Part shown: positions 32,080 to 42,999 of the stretch, in pieces
Position numbering within the stretch: position 1 is the first letter of the stretch
Layout: each line of letters begins with the position of its first letter
DNA from: Adiantum capillus-veneris
Lineage: Eukaryota > Streptophyta > Polypodiopsida > Polypodiales > Pteridaceae
Reading direction: 5' to 3'
NCBI GenBank assembly: GCA_014529385.2
Contig: CM043942.1
Coordinates: 52,818,774-52,882,773, forward strand
DNA length: 64,000 bases
The notes under the pieces: model-generated
Databases searched by the model: none
What the model saw: only the letters and a program-made list of their open reading frames with translations
Told to the model about the DNA's origin: nothing
Position numbers and translations under genes: made by a program

Positions 32080-34137
32080 AACGTGGGGTCTACGTTGGTC
32101 ATGAATGGCGAATTTACTTCCCCGCCCCCTCATTTACATCGTTAGCTCCATATTCAAAGCGAGTGGCTCTACTAAAGGTTTCCTTCAAGCGGGTAAGCAT
32201 GTTCGGCAGGGACCATGGGCCCATGGCATACATGTCTTGGATTGAGCTATCAGGATTAGGCATTGGGTAACCCTCCATGATGTCGTAGTGAGAGGAAGAG
32301 TCACTATACGCAATATGTTGGTCCTTGGTGGTACTACCTTGGGTTCCCGTTCAGGGCCCAGAACCTAAGGTAGGTGGGTATTGAGAACTCCCATAAGTCA
32401 AAATGCTCGCTAGTTGCTTGGATTTTAGAACACGACTAGAGCGCAGATGCATGTGCCTTTGGCACCCTACAAGCATCGGCGAATACCCTCGAAGGTTAAC
32501 CGTTTGATTTTTTGGGCGTTTTGCACTCCATTTTCACTTGTTTTTTGATGTTTTATAATATCTCTTTACGATCGGTTTTTGAATTAGAGCGTGTGATAGC
32601 TCAAAACGAGCGTATCGCTCAGAGAGTTGTGGTGTGCTTTATAGCACAGCGTTTGGTCACCCGAAGCTCCGAAGGTCCTCAAATGGGTTGAATTTTACGT
32701 AGGCGTGAGGCTAAAATAAGTAATTTCAAAGGGTGACTGAGGCTTGAGCCTGAGCCTGAGTGTGGGCTTGGGCTTGGGCTTAGGAAATGTTCCCGATCTC
32801 GGTCCTACATTTTTTTTTTTAAATATATTTTTTTTTAATTTTTTTTTTTTTGATAAGGTCATCGCGGCCGTGCTGCGTGCGCGAGCACACACACACCTAA
32901 CCTACCTACTTGCAACTAACAAAGCTAGTACTACACTTAAGCTTTAATTAGGACTCATGTCTCAACCTGTCTTAATGCTAGCAAACCTCTCAAAGCCATT
33001 TGAGGCCCATTATGATGCTAGTGGTGATTGCCTTGGAGAGGTACTTTTTGAAGAAGGGCATGCCATAGTATACGAGATTTTTCGATTTCATTTTGATATG
33101 ATGATTCTTAACATCTATGAAAAGGAGCTTCTAGTTGTCTTCCATGCCTTGGATACCTAGAAGCATTGTTGTAGTACTGTGTTAGTGTGTAGCAGTAGCT
33201 CTGTTAGTTGAAAGTAGGTAGATTAGGTGTGTGTGTGTGTGTGTGTGTGTGTGCTCACGCACATAGCGCGACCGTGGCGACCTTATCCAAAAAAAAAAGC
33301 AAAAAATATTTATTTTTAAAAAAAGAAAAGTTAAATTCTTTAAAAAAATAATAATTTAAAGGTAGGACCAGGATCGGGAATATTCTCGAGGCCCAAGCCC
33401 AAGCCCAAGTCCAAGCCTACACTCAGGCTCAAGCCTCAGTCACCCTTTAGAATTACTTAATTTAGCCTCACGCATAAGTAAAAATGGACCTTTTGAGGAC
33501 CATCGGAGCTTCGGTAACCAAACGCTGTGTTGTAAAGCACACCACAATCCCCTAAGCGATACGCTCATTTCGAGCTATCACACACTCTAACCCAAAGCGA
33601 TACGCTCGTTTCGAGCTATCACACACTCTAACCCAAAAACCAATCGTAAAAAAACATTAAAAAATATCAAAAAACGAGTGAAAACAGGGTGCAAACCGCC
33701 CAAAAAATCAAGCGTTTAATCTTCGAGGGTATTCATCAACGCTTGTAGGGTGCTAAAGGCACATGCATCTGCGCTCTTGTTGTGTGCTAGAGGCCGAGCA
33801 ACTAGCAAGCATTTCGACTTACGTGAGTTCTCAATACCCACCTACCTTAGGTTCCGGCCCCTCATCGCAAACCCAAGGTAGTACCACTCAGGACCCGCAT
33901 ATTGTATCTAGTGACTCTTCCTCTGACTACGACGTCATGGAGAATTACCCAATGCCTAATCCTGATAGCTCAAGCCAAGACATGCATGCCATGGGCCCAT
34001 GGTCCGGGTCAAGCGTGCTTAGCCACTTGAAGGAAACCTTTAGTAGAGCCACTCGCTCTGAACATGGAGCTAACGATGTAAATGAAGGGGGTGGGGAAGT
34101 AAATTCACCACTCATGAACAACGTAGATCCCATGCTC
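32080..34137. repeat. Large inverted repeat around an RNase H scrap
   Basis: The left arm (~32080-32945) is the diverged reverse complement of the right arm (~33165-34137). Shared landmarks include the (gt)n/(ac)n runs, the ggcttgggcttgggctt / aagcccaagcccaagcc block, the tacgctc...cgagctatcacac segment and the first ~125 codons of element B's leader ORF. The right arm has an extra ~46-bp tandem copy (aagcgatacgctc... at about 33556 and 33597). The ~220-bp spacer is chromovirus sequence. Confidence 0.85.
32957..33160 (+). pseudogene. Chromovirus RNase H fragment
   Basis: 68 codons resembling residues ~970-1035 of the polyprotein at 15084: S-Q-P-V-L-x-L-x-x-L-S-K-P-F-E then Y-D-A-S-G-D-C-L-G and Y-E-K-E-L-L-V-V-F-H-A-L-D-T. 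It is the whole spacer of the inverted repeat. No other part of the element accompanies it. Confidence 0.85.
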
Positions 34138-34688
34138 GTGGAGAGTGTGCACATGAATACTCCATTCACTGCACCCCCTGACTCTTCAGAGCTATTCCCC
34201 TCCGAGGTTATATTACCTGATGGTAGAAGCCTTGCCAAAGTGCAAGAGGTTGAGCGATATATCCTTGCGGGGAGAGGGAAAAGGAAATCGAGAGCCTACG
34301 CAAGGCAGAGCAATGGAAGGAGTTAAAAGCGAAGGCCCCTATGTCAATATCCTTGCTAGGAGAGCAATTGAGTGCTCCTGAATTAGCAACCACTAAGGGT
34401 CAACCCATAGAGAGCCACATTGCATCTAGTTCAAAGGACACCCATAGCACCTCAATCCTAGATGGAGCATTCCTATATGAAAACAGGGAGTACGAACTAC
34501 AAATGGAAACTCTAACTAACCTATACACAAGTCACACCTATCATGTGGGTTGGTTAGATGTCCTACAATCCACAATGAGTGCTTCTAGTATAGAGGATCA
34601 ACAACGAAGAGTTTGTGAGGTCATCCATAGGGTTATTGAGCTAGAGAGACAGAACAAGGGGTCCACATGCCTTCAACGGGTCTCATGA
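33763..34688 (+). pseudogene. Element B: N-terminal leader coding region
   Basis: Starts M-H-L-R-S. It is Ser/Asp/Pro-rich with an acidic patch (S-S-D-S-S-S-D-Y-D), continues through a frame change at ~34330, and ends in a helical part (L-Y-T-S-H-T-Y-H-V-G-W-L-D-V-L near 34540). No known domain. The first two thirds are duplicated in inverted orientation at 32.1-32.5 kb. Probably the N-terminal part of the Gag that follows. Confidence 0.45.
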
Positions 34689-35311
34689 GATTCTTGGATA
34701 CAGGGAAGGCTAAACAACCAACCTTATCGCAAATGGAGACTCCCTCGATAAGTCCGATGGATCCTCCATATGCTGTTTTGCCAGGGGTCTTAGTGCAATC
34801 GGAGCCCACAAGTGATAGCTTTATCTTTCCGAGTCTATCTCATCTTTCACTTGATCACACCACAACTACCATGCATACCCCAATGATAGGCATGCCAAGA
34901 AACACACCATGGACCTCATTTGTTAGTAAAGCACCGCTACATGGTAGCTCAATGGCTGCAACAATACCTACAAGTGGGTATCAATCATATACACCTATAG
35001 GTCCTCGTACCCATGTAGTTCCTACCCCTCCCATTGTTTCAACTACCTATGCTCTACAACCACAACACCCAAGCTCTTATTTCCATGGGACCATACCAGC
35101 TAGCACTAGCATGTCACATCCGACGTCTGCTATGCCTAGGGCCACACAAATGAACTTTGGACCGCCACATGGCACAACACCATACCAAACGTGGAACCCA
35201 AGGGCTTCCTATGCGACAAGCCCAATGCCAATACCTACTCCACATGTAGTCTCTGGAGCGCCTTCACCCACGGTGCCTGCTCACTTAGGTGACTTGGCAA
35301 CATTTGCTTAA
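34667..35311 (+). pseudogene. Element B: Pro/Thr/Ser-rich linker
   Basis: 214 codons, low complexity, rich in Pro, Thr, Ser and Met (repeated T-P-, M-P-, Y-x-P). It lies between leader and Gag core in a different frame. Likely a disordered linker of the element B polyprotein. No domain recognised. Confidence 0.4.
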
Positions 35312-35385
35312 GCTATTGGTCGATCTATTGCTGAGAATATGCGTAACATGTCTGATAGAGAACCTAGAGTAAGGTAGTACATATA

Positions 35386-36213
35386 GCCAAGCTCACACAA
35401 AAATTTAGTGGAGACGGGGATGTGAGAAAGCATATCAAAGTTTTTGAACAAATATGCGATTCTCTAGGAGAACACAATGACCTGCATAAGAGTAATGCTT
35501 TAAGCCTAACCTTAAGTGGGAAGGTTGGGGATTGGTATAGAACCCTAAGGGTGGAAGAAAAAATGATTTACCCTACTCTTAAGAGATTGTTGTTGAAAGA
35601 ATACATACGAGAGGGAGTGATTTGGGGTGTAGCCTCTCAGCTCCAGAAGGCCCAACGAGAGAAAGAAGAGTCGTTGAGAGACTTTATTAGTCACTTGAAG
35701 CATTTGAATTCTCGTTGTAATCCAAATGAGCTCTTCAATAATAACCAATTTCTAGATAGATTCATTAGGGGATCACGACATGAGGATATCTACAATGGCC
35801 TAGTCATTAGAGGTATCACCACTTGGGAAGCAGTCACCACCAATGCGATCCAATTGGAGGATAACTTAATGATTCAAGGAGAAAGAGTGTCTGTTGAGCC
35901 TAAATCTACTAGCTCACAAGCATAGGGGCATGAGCCAATAACCATAAAGCCTATTGCTAAAGAGACAAATATATCTGAGATGACTTTAGCAGATCTCACC
36001 AAGGCTATCCAAGAAAGCCTTAGGGGTAATCCTGCTCCACAAAACACTCATATGTATCCAGGAAGGGAGAAACAATGGTGCTCAATTTGCTTAGGCCCAC
36101 ATAGTACGAGTGAATGTCCTACTTTCAGAGTGAAGTTTAACGGGACTTGTAACGCATGTGGTAGGTATGGCCATCAAGCTAAGGATTGCCTAATGCTTAA
36201 ATGCATCATGTAA
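35386..36213 (+). pseudogene. Element B: Gag core and first two zinc knuckles
   Basis: Retrotrans_gag-like core: K-F-S-G-D-G-D-V-R-K-H-I then W-Y-R-T-L near 35535, L-R-D-F-I-S-H-L-K-H-L-N near 35680, F-I-R-G-S-R near 35761. A TAG at 35923 is followed in frame by two knuckles: CSICLGPHSTSEC (about 36079) and CNACGRYGHQAKDC (about 36149). The first has x3 spacing as in element A. Several upstream stops and frame changes make it inactive. Confidence 0.7.
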
Positions 36214-36257
36214 AATAGACACCTGTAGCTTGGACAGACTCACCTTGAGTTCCTGCA

Positions 36258-37208
36258 TTGATTCCTACCCCACCTGTTGAGCAAAAGTTGTCATCACAGC
36301 ACATGGTTCCTAGAGCCCAAAATGTTGTCCAAACCACACCATTGCCACCCCCAGTGCTAGGACCACAACCCCCTCATCCAAGAGTTACACCTATGAACCA
36401 AGTGGGTTGTGAGCCATCTAGTACTTATTTGGATTGTGACGAGGACATAGATTCTCTTGAGGAGTGCCCCAAGTACTACATGGAGGACCATTGAGGATAA
36501 ATCAAACCCGTATATCAAGCTACTACTCTAGCAGCAAGAGGCCAAAATATCAATAGTTTTACTAGGAGACCACCTCTTCAGTGCTACAAATGTGGTGGAC
36601 CACATCGAGTAGCTGAGTGTCCTATTAGAATGCAAAAGAATGCTACACTAATGCAAAAAATTCAAGGGGGTGCATTGTGAATGCCAATACTCACTTGTAA
36701 TCGTTGTGGCATATATCATTTGATCGCACAATGTCCTAACAATCCAAATACTCCAAATATCACACCACTGAACTTAATAGATATTATCAATGGGACACCA
36801 AAAACTACAAACATAGCACCAGTAAATGCACTCACACGGTCGATGCTCCAAAAGCAAAATTACATCCTCGAAGAGAGAGATGCTGCATCCATTGGCCGAG
36901 CGAAGAAGAAGAAAACACAAAGAAAGAGATCTCTTAGTGCTTCTAGCTCAAAACCTAGTTCAAAGACTAACATAGGGACAAGAGAGGATCCTGTGTATAT
37001 GAATGAATATGAGGATGACTCAGATTTGATAGAGACCACGGAGACCAAAATTGTTACTATAAAGGAAAAAGCCAGTGAGGAGAATCATGGGAGGGAATCG
37101 AGCGGAAACATTGCTAGGGAAAGCGTGAGGGAATTGCAATGGTCAGAAAAAGAGTATTCAAAGTTAATCCACCCAGTTGCAAACCCCAAGATAATCCACA
37201 AGGGATGA
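36258..37208 (+). pseudogene. Element B: third and fourth zinc knuckles and charged tail
   Basis: After a Pro-rich part, a knuckle CYKCGGPHRVAEC lies at about 36581 and another, CNRCGIYHLIAQC, at about 36695, both C-x2-C-x3-H-x4-C. Between them lies a stop-containing stretch. The tail holds a basic K-K-K-K-T-Q-R-K-R block and an acidic Y-M-N-E-Y-E-D-D-S-D block, comparable to element A's linker. No protease motif follows clearly. Confidence 0.6.
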
Positions 37209-37727
37209 AAACTGAGAAATCCAAGAAAAAGATCAGAACCTATCCAAACCCAGCAGCGGAAATTGAACGAGTCCAACAATTGAGGGGTTTGGTGGAAGAG
37301 ACTCAACGAGAGATCGAGCCTGAACCCAAGCATATCAAGATGTCGGACACAGTGTTTCTCACACAAGTTCAACCTCACAAGAACCATAGGCCGTTAGCCA
37401 TACCCGGTATCATTCGGGAAGAGAGTGAGTTTAGAACTTAGGACATCTGAAAGTGGACATATACCTTTTCTACTGGAAAGAATGTTTGGTGAGGAAATGC
37501 CCGACCCCCTTGAGGAAGTGGAGATTCCATCTTCACCATTCTCTTGTCAGGGTCCTACGTCCCACAAGATGCCATTGAATGTTGCCAAGATGATGGATTT
37601 CATGTCCTCAGAAATCCGCACCACTATCATATCTAAGTTATACGGAGATCCAGAGTTATTCGTAGCACTTCGATCGCTTCTCAATGTGGAGAATTACAGG
37701 CTGGGTTACCGCAATTTGCACATATGA
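37139..37727 (+). pseudogene. Element B: distal decayed coding sequence
   Basis: Two overlapping open stretches in different frames (37139-37441, 37425-37727) with charged, Glu/Pro-rich sequence. The second contains M-P-L-N-V-A-K-M-M-D-F-M, possibly the helical lead-in to a protease, but no D-S/T-G follows. Family membership inferred from position only. Confidence 0.3.
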
Positions 37728-39079
37728 ACAGGCCTAGCTCGGTAATGAATGATGAGGAACATTTAGCATCACCACCTGACTTGGAGGGACATGAATCTGT
37801 AGTTGAAATACCCACCCGAGGGATTCACTATTAGTAATAGGGGGATGTCACCTGCGTGCATCCAAATTAGAGAAACCCCCTATGTACGATATCTTGCATG
37901 CTAGCCTACCCCCTACATATAGACAAGATATGGACATTATCGCAATGAGCCATCCCCCCTCGAACGGATTTCATACGGAATGTAATGACCCACTATTTTA
38001 TGCATACTAGTAACAAAACAATTTTAGAAGCACATGCTTTTGCAAAAATATATGTTAAATTGCAAATGAACGGAAGTGTAGGTTGTAGTGTGTTTTCATT
38101 TGAGAGAACAAACCACTATGAAAAGAAACAAATATAATGAATACCACATTAAAATAAACCAATCGATTCAATGTAATTTGTCAAAAAACGGACAACATTT
38201 CCCCTATAAACTGATACAAATCTCAATCTCGAAACAAACGATACTAGCCACCTACTCAGTAGGCTTCCCACATGGGATTTAAGGCACAGATGAAATGGAT
38301 TGTTCTCTAAATAACAAATAATGGCATGCTCATAAACAACCATAGAAAACTTCATTTATCAAATCAAAACACATTACTAAACAACCCATTAAAAGATTAA
38401 ACTTTTTAAATAGAAACATTGCGCTTGAGAACACTTGCTGCATCAACCTTAAATGATAGATCTTATGTCTACTATCAATTATCAATTATTGAATAAACCA
38501 TGATACATATCTTATACATAAGTATTTTTATACAAGTACTCCTATCTAGGTATTGAGCACAATACTAAGTCACATATGCTTCAAAGTGTAGTCATCCCTT
38601 ATCTTTACCACTTGTATCTAGCAGACAAGCGGTGGCACTGTTACTGGGAGCAAGGGGCAATCAGATATGATGTGGTAATGAAGGGCATGTCAATTGGTTG
38701 TGTGGAATGAGAGTGGCATGGATGGGTGGCAATATGCTAACATAATCTAGCATTGAGGCAAGCCATCAATCATGGAAACAAGTTGTGGACACAATGTAGG
38801 CATGCATGGCCATTGGTGTCCACAGCAGGCAAGGTGGTTGTATATGGGAATCCTTGGACCCTTGCTAGAAAAAAAGGCAAGACAGAGGATGCACGTCCTA
38901 ATAGATGATGCAAAGGGTTCCAATTGCCCACCGCAGGGACCATAGGCAAAGGATTTGCCCACCTACCATAATGGAAGACCCACATAACTAGCAGGAAGAA
39001 CGAAAGCCAACAAACAAAGTACAAAGAGCACCCCTACACCCCCAAGTTCCAACATAACATTTAATTTCATTTCAACTTC

Positions 39080-39113
<34 letters not shown>

Positions 39114-39130
39114 CGCGCCCAACCTTTTAT
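37728..39130. other. No recognisable gene
   Basis: AT-rich sequence; (gt)n then (gc)n at about 39081-39116. A possible distal remnant of element B ends near 37980. Nothing else is supportable. Confidence 0.5.
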
Positions 39131-39950
39131 TCAATGCTTCATTCCACATGTTTGCCGCTTAGTCTCTGCATTCGCGTCCAAACAGTCATAACAGATATCA
39201 CCTACATTAACATCAAGGCCAAGCACATGAGCTGAGTTCCAAATGGCCAGAAGGATCGTAGAAGAAGCACTAGTAAGAATTTGGAGCCATACCAGATGTG
39301 CATCAACTGGAGGTGGAAATTCTTTTTTAGGTTTTGCTTGAGTGTCCTTTCTTTTTTTTCTCGATGTTTTTGACATTTCTAAATTTTTGTTTGAAGGATA
39401 TCTGCCACTGATTTTGTCCTTGACACAATCATGTGCATCTATATGCATCAGGAACTGTGTTCTACTGGGAACTGATGGCATAGGTCTAGCTTTCAAATTT
39501 CTAGTGTCTCTTTTTTGTCTATACCATTCCTGTCTTCTCGGTTTTTGGTTAGGAAAGTCAAAATACTTTTCCAGCCCTCCTTTCATGAGTAGCTTAGCTC
39601 TAACATGTTTTTTTTCCGACCCCGAATCATCTGAGGTAGCTGAGTGTTCTTCTAACTCATCTCTTGCATCATAGTAGAGTTCTGAAAAAACTTGTTGAGC
39701 TATTGTCAGTTTCTGTGTTAATCCAACTGAAAATCATATTATGATATCCATACGGTTTTCCATCCATCATCCTTACATGTTCCCGAGCTGCACTACTATT
39801 AAACTTCGCACGTACATCTGGATGTAGTGGAAGAAGATCCACATGTGAATGTGCCTCATCAGCTAGCTGTTGCTGCCACCACTCCTCCCATGAACAATAG
39901 CGATGATTTCCTCCCCCTTCACAAAACCCGAACCATTACTGTAGACGGCT
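39131..39950 (-). pseudogene. Unrecognised decayed coding region
   Basis: Reading minus from about 39950: a Trp/Gln-rich block (W-E-E-W-W-Q-Q-Q-L-A-D-E-A-H) and R-E-H-V-R-M-M-D-G-K-P-Y-G-Y-H-N-M-I-F near 39760, then after a one-base frame change an acidic/Ser stretch, K-G-G-L-E-K-Y-F-D-F-P near 39580 and a basic region, ending with two Cys (I-C-Y-D-C) near 39175. The three blocks align to one continuous frame apart from that shift, so this was once a protein of at least 270 residues. I do not recognise the family; a mobile-element origin is likely from context. Confidence 0.4.
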
Positions 39951-40770
39951 GAGATAGTTTCACTAAGTGGGAACGTTCTCTTAGGAGACGGGCAGTGAAT
40001 TGTCAAGTAATTACTACGGTAATTACCATGGTAAACCCAAGGTATATAAATAGGGCCCATTACATTGTAATCGGGTTGGCATTTGGGTTAGCACAATCTT
40101 GAGCATAGTCAGATTAGCATTTTGGAGGCATTTGTACTTGAGTTGTCAATCATTGGCAGTTGTTGTTGGGCTATACTCTAACTGTAAATCACATCATACT
40201 TATTGTAATCTTTCATCTGTAATTCCAATCACGGCAGATATTCCAGTTACACTTACTCTGTATTCAGTACTCTGAATCTAAATCTGAATATTATTCTCAG
40301 TAGGTAGTCTGGTTCTCATTCCAGTAGATAAATTCCGGTTCAGTTTCTGATTCTCTGTCCAGTCGATTGTCTAAACTAATACATCATCAGTAGCCGAAAT
40401 CTTCTAACACTAGAATTAGCTATCTCAAGAGATCGGCTCCAATTCCAATTAGCAAGGCAACATTACGATTCACCATGAAGAACGTCACAATTCACCATGA
40501 AGATCAAACTTTGAATTAGCTAATAATTACATGTTCATTCTCGTGACCTGATTCTGCCACCCATAATTGTTTTTGTCATCCCTTAAGCACACAGCCGTGT
40601 GCCCTGCATATGCACTGCTAAATTAGTGAAGAGGACAAGACCATCAATTTTGAATTTTTCAGCCAATGATATTCATTCAGGTGATTTCCTAGGCTTACTG
40701 TACAGAACGAGCTCCCTATCGATTGAGCGAGGAATGGGACGGTGTTCACAAAAGGATCTGACAGAGAGCT
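39951..40770 (+). other. LTR- or promoter-like region
   Basis: A strong TATA box (ggtatataaataggg, 40041-40055) precedes a pyrimidine/AT-rich stretch. A short duplicated phrase (attcaccatgaaga at about 40469 and 40491) lies downstream. It resembles the U3-R part of an LTR, but I could not find both ends. Confidence 0.35.
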
Positions 40771-40775
40771 TTGCT

Positions 40776-40805
40776 GATGGTGCTGGTCATCGCCGCATAA
40801 TTCAG
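40776..40805 (+). pseudogene. XCT: XAP5/XCT exon fragment, plus strand
   Basis: Codes for D-G-A-G-H-R-R-I-I-Q followed directly by a splice-donor-like gtttgg. This ten-residue string is, from memory, a highly conserved motif of the XAP5 domain, just after E-P-L-E-I-T-Y-S-Y-W, which is found 0.55 kb away on the other strand. XAP5 CIRCADIAN TIMEKEEPER is a nuclear protein with roles in small-RNA biology and splicing. The segment is too short to be certain on its own; the neighbouring fragments raise confidence. Confidence 0.55.
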
Positions 40806-41338
40806 GTTTGGTCACACCTCTATAAAGTCTTATCAAAGTAAAGCAAATATGGTTTGAATGTGTGCTTGGGACAGTGCATGCACTGAGGTCGCCGTTACTG
40901 TGTGCATGCACTGTGGTCGCCGTTACTCTGCGCGGAAGCTTCCTTCCAGTTTCCTAGGGCTGGCCCAATAGAGGGGTCACAGTCACATGGCTTCTTGCAC
41001 TCAATTGCTTTGCAAGAGCCGTCTGATGCCCAATCAAATCTCTTGGGCAAAAATACCACAGAATTTGTTGAAGGACCGTCTAAGAACGATGCAAATTCCA
41101 CCAAAAACAATGAACTGAGGGGTGTCTTTTAAAATTTTCTTTTTGCCTCCCAAGCAGCGTTTCCTGCAGTCCCTGCGGGGGTCTAAATGTATCCAATATG
41201 GGATGTGTTGCCTTTGTTTTCAAACACAGTCTGGGGAGAAAGCTCCAACATTGTGTTTTTAGAGAAGCACATGGGTGGCTCTGTCAAAAATTAGGGGGGC
41301 GCTAGGGAGGCTTTGAAACTTTGGATAAGTGGGTGACA

Positions 41339-41535
41339 CCAATAGCTGTAAGTAATCTCTAATGGTTCATTTGCAGATGCAGTGACCTCCACCTTTGTTA
41401 GAAAAAACACAACAAAGCACCAGTACCCCTTGCATACAGAGCTAGTGGTGAAATTTACTTTTGATCTGCTCTTGCTCCCTTTGCCATTGTTTTTGAAGTC
41501 GTTCACGCTCAGCCTGCTCTTTTGCTTCGTGCTCC
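41339..41535 (-). pseudogene. XCT: XAP5/XCT two-exon fragment, minus strand
   Basis: On the minus strand an exon at 41535-41459 follows a tttag acceptor and encodes E-H-E-A-K-E-Q-A-E-R-E-R-L then K-Q-W-x-R-E-Q-E-Q-I-K, ending in a good donor (A|GTAAAT). An ~88-bp intron follows. The next exon (41370-41339) encodes E-P-L-E-I-T-Y-S-Y-W. The phase across the junction gives the expected N codon. The acceptor reads TGCAA where TGCAG is needed, one G-to-A change. These strings match the conserved part of plant XAP5 proteins as I recall them. Retained introns point to a genomic-DNA copy, not a retrocopy. Inverted relative to the fragment at 40776. Confidence 0.75.
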
Positions 41536-41755
41536 CTAAAGTATTATCCTCCAGTTTCACAGAGAGTAATCCACTCTCAAATTCATGTAGACAGGCCGTT
41601 GATTTAGGGTAGATGATGGACCGTCATTGGTGGTGCGGGGCGGGGTTGGGCTGTAGATTCAGATGTGGGGCGGGGCGGGCGGGATGGGAGGGGAAACAAG
41701 GAGATCGAAGAGGACGCAGGCCTGTGCAGAGTTACAAGCTAGGGCAGAGTTACGA

Positions 41756-41758
41756 GCT

Positions 41759-41847
<89 letters not shown>
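41756..41847. repeat. (GA)n microsatellite
   Basis: agagag repeats interrupted by gg. Long Arg/Glu or Ser/Leu frames here are artefacts of the repeat. Confidence 0.95.
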
Positions 41848-41848
<1 letters not shown>

Positions 41849-42999
41849 TTACTTGAGCCATGTAGATTTCTAGGGTCTACAGAGTGCGTCGTTGCTTGCA
41901 CGTTGTTGACCATGGTGTCATTGCTTGCGTTGTTGTGAATGGTATGGGCATGCCTCCGCCATATTTGGGCAAGAAAAACCTCCCATCCAAAAGCATACTC
42001 AAATGGCGTCGAGCTGGTTGCCAACAAAGACATGGCCTTTAGCTCCGTTGGCAATGTGTATTCAGTGTTGCTGCCATTTCCTAGTCTCAGCACATAGCTC
42101 ACAAGGGATCGAGTGTGAGGACCTTAGTTAGGGGATATGTAAGAGGAAATCCTTCAACTATTTAATACATAAGTCAATGTAAGGTTTCCAATTTCTGAAA
42201 CCTAATATGATTATTGAAAAAGCAAGGTAGAATTGTCCGACCATGGCAAATATTGGTATTTTTGGAATCTTAAGCACAGCAAACCCCGGCTAGAAATTTT
42301 CAGAATTGAATTCCGATAAAAACTGGCATAGTTATGACCCCTAGAAGTTTACACTGTGAATTGAGTAAAATAGGTAAAATTGAAGGGTTGCAGTAATCAT
42401 TTAAGCATAGACTTTATTAAAGTCCTAGATATTTACAAGATATTTACCAATTAAGCAAAAATAGGTCAAAATATAGCAGAATTGATATTTTAAACGCTGG
42501 CAGGTAATGGGAGGGTCATCACTGAACCTGCCAGGGACTCATTTAGCAGCAGGGGGCGTTTTCTGACTTGCTGGGGGCTGCTTGAACTTCAAGCAACTGC
42601 CTTTTTCAGCCGGTGAGAGCTTATGAGTGCCAGAAAACTATAAATAGGACCCCTAGCTTCACATTTTACGGAGACTCGGAGCCTTGACACACTCTCTCTC
42701 CTCTAGAGAGACCGCTATGCAGAAATCATTAGAGATTAATCTCTAATTGATTAACCTAAACGGTAATTAGTTTAATCTTTCTTAATTAGCAAGGTTAGAT
42801 TAAGCTATTTTGTTAATAAATCAGAGATTAGGCCTATGTATGCTCCTCAAATCTCTCTTAATTAAGTAATCTCTGCTGATTATTATAATTAAGCTTAGTA
42901 ATACTAAGCTAATTAATTATCTTATCATATTAGGACTGAAATTAGCCAAATTAACCATGAATTAATGGTAAATATATTAATTAAGCTTAGATTAAGTTG

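Noticed and set aside
38747-39024. Two Cys/Pro-rich minus-strand frames
   Set aside because: Overlapping frames of similar length with no recognisable domain or homology pattern.
41613-42102. Plus- and minus-strand frames at 41.6-42.1 kb; the minus one has T-P-F-E-Y-A-F-G-W, faintly like an integrase region
   Set aside because: The middle is a (GA)n artefact and the possible integrase match is too short to claim.
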